Source: Planctomycetota bacterium (GTDB lineage: Bacteria; Planctomycetota; Phycisphaerae; WQYP01). Taken from it: 7,997 nt of DNA. The translations under genes and the position numbers were made by a program. The first letter of the stretch is position 1; each line of letters starts with the position of its first letter. The notes below the pieces were generated by a model. That model saw only the letters and a list, made by a program, of their open reading frames with translations. It was not told the origin of the DNA and ran no database searches. Positions 5,861 to 7,997 of this stretch are shown piece by piece. The DNA lies in the NCBI GenBank assembly GCA_021826605.1, contig JAKAZF010000103.1, forward strand, positions 1 through 7,997. Reading direction: 5' to 3'.

Positions 5861-7609
5861 ATGGCGAAATCACTGAACTTTGCGAAACAAAAATCATCAC
5901 CGCTGGCGCGCCGGTCCGCAGCTTATTCGCTGCTGATGGCTGCGGCGCTAAGTGTTTCCGCAGCTTCGGCCGGGGCATCCACAATTGCCGCGCCCGCGGT
6001 TGCGGCTCCGTCCGGTCTGCAATGGAATTCAACATTCAGTGACAACTTCAGCAGTGCTTCCTCCCTTAACGGCTGGACGTACGATCTGGGCAATAACAAC
6101 GGCTGGGGCAATGGCGAATCGGAAACGTATACCAATTCATCTAATAATGTAAATGTATCAGGCGGTAATCTTAATATTCAGGCCGTTGGCACAGCCGGTG
6201 CCGGGGGCACGTCTTACACCTCCGGACGCATTACCACGCAAAGTCTTTTCAGCCAGACCTATGGTCTTTTTCAGTTCAGCGCCCAGTTGCCCGCCGGTGC
6301 AGGGCTTTGGCCGGCGATCTGGATGATGCCAACCAATTCAGTCTATGGCGGTTGGCCGCAATCCGGCGAAATCGACGTGATGGAATCGCAAGGCACCGGC
6401 ACCAACCAAGTGCAGGGCAGCCTGCATTCCGGAAACAGTTATAACAGCCAGAACACGCAATATCAGGTTTATACGTTGCCAAATAACGGCTCTACAACCG
6501 CCTGGCACACCTATGATTTGCAATGGGAACCTCTGACCAACGGTGCCGGCGGCACACAGGTGCAGTTGAATTGGTATGTTGATGGGAATCTTTATGAAAC
6601 CCAGACCGGCGGCTGGACCGTGCCGTCAACAGCACCGGCGGGAGATACCAACGCGCCATTTGATCAAAGCTTTTATATCATCATGAATCTCGCTGTGGGC
6701 GGCAGCTACACCGGTTATCAAACTCCCGGTGTGGGCACGTACGATATGAAGGTGGGTTATGTCAGCGCCTATCAGGCGGCCTTGCCGCAGGTGACCGCTG
6801 CGTCTGCAATTGACAACGCCACGAATTATCAGGCCAACTCCGCATTTAACGGCAATAATTCCGGATCGGGTTTCGGAAAATGGAATGTACAATTCAATTA
6901 TTCCGGCCCCACCGGCGGCCAGGGTGGCGGCAACGGGTTCATCAGTAATAACAGCGGTATTCCCGTCGCTACGCCCGCATTTGATATTTATGTTTATCCC
7001 GGATCAGCGGGGGACACGGGCCTGAATGCCGACATTACCACAGCTACACGGTCATTTTCCGGCGGCCTGGCTGCGGGTCAATCCTTCACAACGGATCTGA
7101 ATCTCAGCAATGGCCAGACCACCGCCGGTAACGGCAAGCCGGCAAACCCGGCCTCCGCTGATTCCAATATGGGCTGGCGGCTGCTGGATGCCTCCGGCAA
7201 GGTATTGTTTGCCATGACCGCCTTCGGCGGCGGATCGTCCTACTGGTCCACCGACTCCAGGGGCACAATTCAGCAGGCAGATATTCTGTACAACTTCAAA
7301 ATTGATGACCTGTTCAAATTCACCTTGCTTAACACCGCCGGAGATTATTCACTTACCGCTTCAGGCAATACCAGCACGGGACAAGCCGTGATATTTGCCG
7401 GCCAAATAAACATGCTTTCCGGCGGCCCTACGCAAGTGCAATATTTTGATAACAATGGCGGCAACAACAGCGATGTGCAATGGAGCCAGATGTCCATCAC
7501 CGGCAATCCAGTCCCGGAACCCACAGTTCTTGGATTCGCCGCCCTCGCCGCCGGAGGACTTGTTTTAGCTTCCCGGCGGCGGCGCGTGCCGTCCCCCGTC
7601 ACAAGATAA
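5861..7609 (+). CDS. surface-anchored GH16 endo-beta-glucanase with C-terminal beta domain and PEP-CTERM tail
   Basis: This is a 582-residue, multi-domain enzyme. The ATG at 5861 has an excellent GGAGGAG (5847-5853) 7 nt upstream. Residues 1-37 form a signal peptide ending Ala-Ser-Ala. The GH16 domain spans about 50-305: NGWGNGESE (80-88), GLWPAIWMMP (148-157), catalytic GEIDVMES (169-176) with Glu170 nucleophile, Asp172 and Glu175 acid/base, HTYDLQWEP (216-224) and NAPFDQSFYIIMNLAVGG (264-281). Residues about 315-547 form a second Gly/Asn/Ser-rich, probably beta-sandwich domain that I cannot name; it may bind carbohydrate or act as a spacer. Residues 550-582 are a PEP-CTERM tail, with Pro-Glu-Pro 552-554, a hydrophobic helix and four Arg at 572-575. 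The enzyme is therefore expected to be anchored by an exosortase, complementing the unanchored paralogue at 3651. Laminarin-type glucan is the best substrate guess. Confidence 0.93.
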   Translation: MAKSLNFAKQKSSPLARRSAAYSLLMAAALSVSAASAGASTIAAPAVAAPSGLQWNSTFSDNFSSASSLNGWTYDLGNNNGWGNGESETYTNSSNNVNVSGGNLNIQAVGTAGAGGTSYTSGRITTQSLFSQTYGLFQFSAQLPAGAGLWPAIWMMPTNSVYGGWPQSGEIDVMESQGTGTNQVQGSLHSGNSYNSQNTQYQVYTLPNNGSTTAWHTYDLQWEPLTNGAGGTQVQLNWYVDGNLYETQTGGWTVPSTAPAGDTNAPFDQSFYIIMNLAVGGSYTGYQTPGVGTYDMKVGYVSAYQAALPQVTAASAIDNATNYQANSAFNGNNSGSGFGKWNVQFNYSGPTGGQGGGNGFISNNSGIPVATPAFDIYVYPGSAGDTGLNADITTATRSFSGGLAAGQSFTTDLNLSNGQTTAGNGKPANPASADSNMGWRLLDASGKVLFAMTAFGGGSSYWSTDSRGTIQQADILYNFKIDDLFKFTLLNTAGDYSLTASGNTSTGQAVIFAGQINMLSGGPTQVQYFDNNGGNNSDVQWSQMSITGNPVPEPTVLGFAALAAGGLVLASRRRRVPSPVTR

Positions 7610-7678
7610 GCGTACGCAGTTAAGTTGTGCGACAAGGATGCGTGCTTGAAGGAAAATCCACCCTGCGATTTCGATACC

Positions 7679-7847
7679 CGGTACGCAATCCGAAGCAGAC
7701 AGTAAAAAAGACCGCGGATTACGCGGATCTCGCGGATAAACACCGGGCTTTCGAGGTTATTCGCTCTACTGCTCACCTGATCTATCGGGCCGATTTGCTC
7801 TACTTTCAACTCTCTAAATTCTGCTCTAATCGGGTCGCCCCCCGATT
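7679..7847 (+). repeat. dispersed intergenic repeat, copy 2
   Basis: This is the same-orientation partner of 177-300. It has CGGTACGCAAT (7679-7689), an A-tract (7704-7709), 9-mers GCGGATTAC, GCGGATCTC and GCGGATAAA (7714-7740), and GGGCTT. The block beginning GCTCTACT occurs twice (7763-7795 and 7797-7847), an internal duplication absent from copy 1. The final hairpin is AATCGGG/CCCGATT (7828-7834 with 7841-7847), shifted by one pair relative to copy 1 but still self-complementary. It starts 69 bp after the stop codon of the anchored GH16 gene. The minus-strand reading again resembles a short terminator. Confidence 0.7.
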
Positions 7848-7877
7848 CCGTATCATACGACCGTATCATACGACCGT
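7848..7877. repeat. 13-bp tandem repeat
   Basis: CCGTATCATACGA occurs twice without a gap (7848-7860 and 7861-7873), followed by a partial third copy CCGT (7874-7877). It directly follows the hairpin that closes repeat copy 2 and is not present in copy 1. Replication slippage is the simplest origin. Confidence 0.8.
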
Positions 7878-7950
7878 TGGACAACCGCTGAATCATACCT
7901 TATCATGAATATTAGCACCTTCACAATCGGCTGGGCCAGTATATTACACC

Positions 7951-7997
7951 ATGAAATCAAAAATTGCCGCTTTACAAACCAGTGAACCTCTCTCTAC
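7951..7997 (+). CDS. possible start of a further gene, cut by the window edge
   Basis: An ATG at 7951 opens a frame that stays open for 15 codons to the window end (Met-Lys-Ser-Lys-Ile-Ala-Ala). No Shine-Dalgarno is visible in the 20 nt upstream. A TATATT (7940-7945) lies so close that transcription could start at or near the ATG, which would give a leaderless mRNA, but no good -35 box is present at the right distance. Too little sequence is visible to judge; the call is weak. Confidence 0.18.
   Translation, partial: MKSKIAALQTSEPLS

Noticed and set aside
7610..7640. Terminator after the anchored GH16 gene
   Set aside because: GCGTACGC (7610-7617) and TTGT/ACAA (7625-7635) are short inverted repeats without a U-tract.
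7345..7896. Minus-strand open frame of 183 codons
   Set aside because: It is antisense to the end of the GH16 gene and continues through repeat copy 2; it shows no protein signature.

Overview
The window looks like part of a glycan-utilisation region of a planctomycete or close relative (class Phycisphaerae is my best guess; Verrucomicrobiota or Lentisphaerota are possible). The reasons are three proteins with PEP-CTERM sorting tails ending in Arg-rich clusters, a prepilin-like protein with an N-terminal GFTLIE cleavage site and a C-terminal DGH motif of the kind expanded in these phyla, and LacI-type control of secreted GH16 glucanases. All convincing genes lie on the + strand.

Layout. Positions 1-412 hold no convincing gene; they contain a dispersed-type intergenic repeat (177-300). 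A strong sigma70-type promoter (413-470) follows, with two LacI-type operators centred 42 bp apart (485 and 527). After a long 5' UTR come two PEP-CTERM genes: a CBM4/9-like beta-sandwich protein (717-1382) and a Ser/Thr/Gly-rich surface protein of unknown function (1491-2465). Each is preceded by the same roughly 100-nt structured leader and shares the same start of the signal peptide. This unit ends in a very strong intrinsic terminator (2479-2520).

The second cluster is a prepilin-like protein (2601-3617), a secreted GH16 endoglucanase without an anchor (3651-4565) and a LacI-family regulator (4595-5611), with short gaps of about 30 bp. A 249-bp gap with strong potential RNA structure (5656-5815) then leads to a second, larger GH16 enzyme carrying an extra C-terminal domain and a PEP-CTERM anchor (5861-7609). 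Positions 7610-7997 contain a second copy of the repeat, a 13-bp tandem duplication and possibly the start of another gene.

How it may work (inference): the LacI-type repressor senses a breakdown product of a beta-glucan (laminarin-like beta-1,3-glucan is the best guess from the GH16 type) and controls the promoter at 443-470. The secreted GH16 enzyme, the anchored GH16 enzyme and the CBM-like PEP-CTERM protein would capture and cut polymer at or outside the cell surface. The pilin-like protein may form or decorate a surface or secretion structure. No transporter, exosortase or downstream sugar-metabolism gene is in the window. The most unusual features are the duplicated leader plus signal-peptide cassette, with stems preserved by compatible base changes, and a LacI regulator that appears to lack the usual hinge-helix motif.
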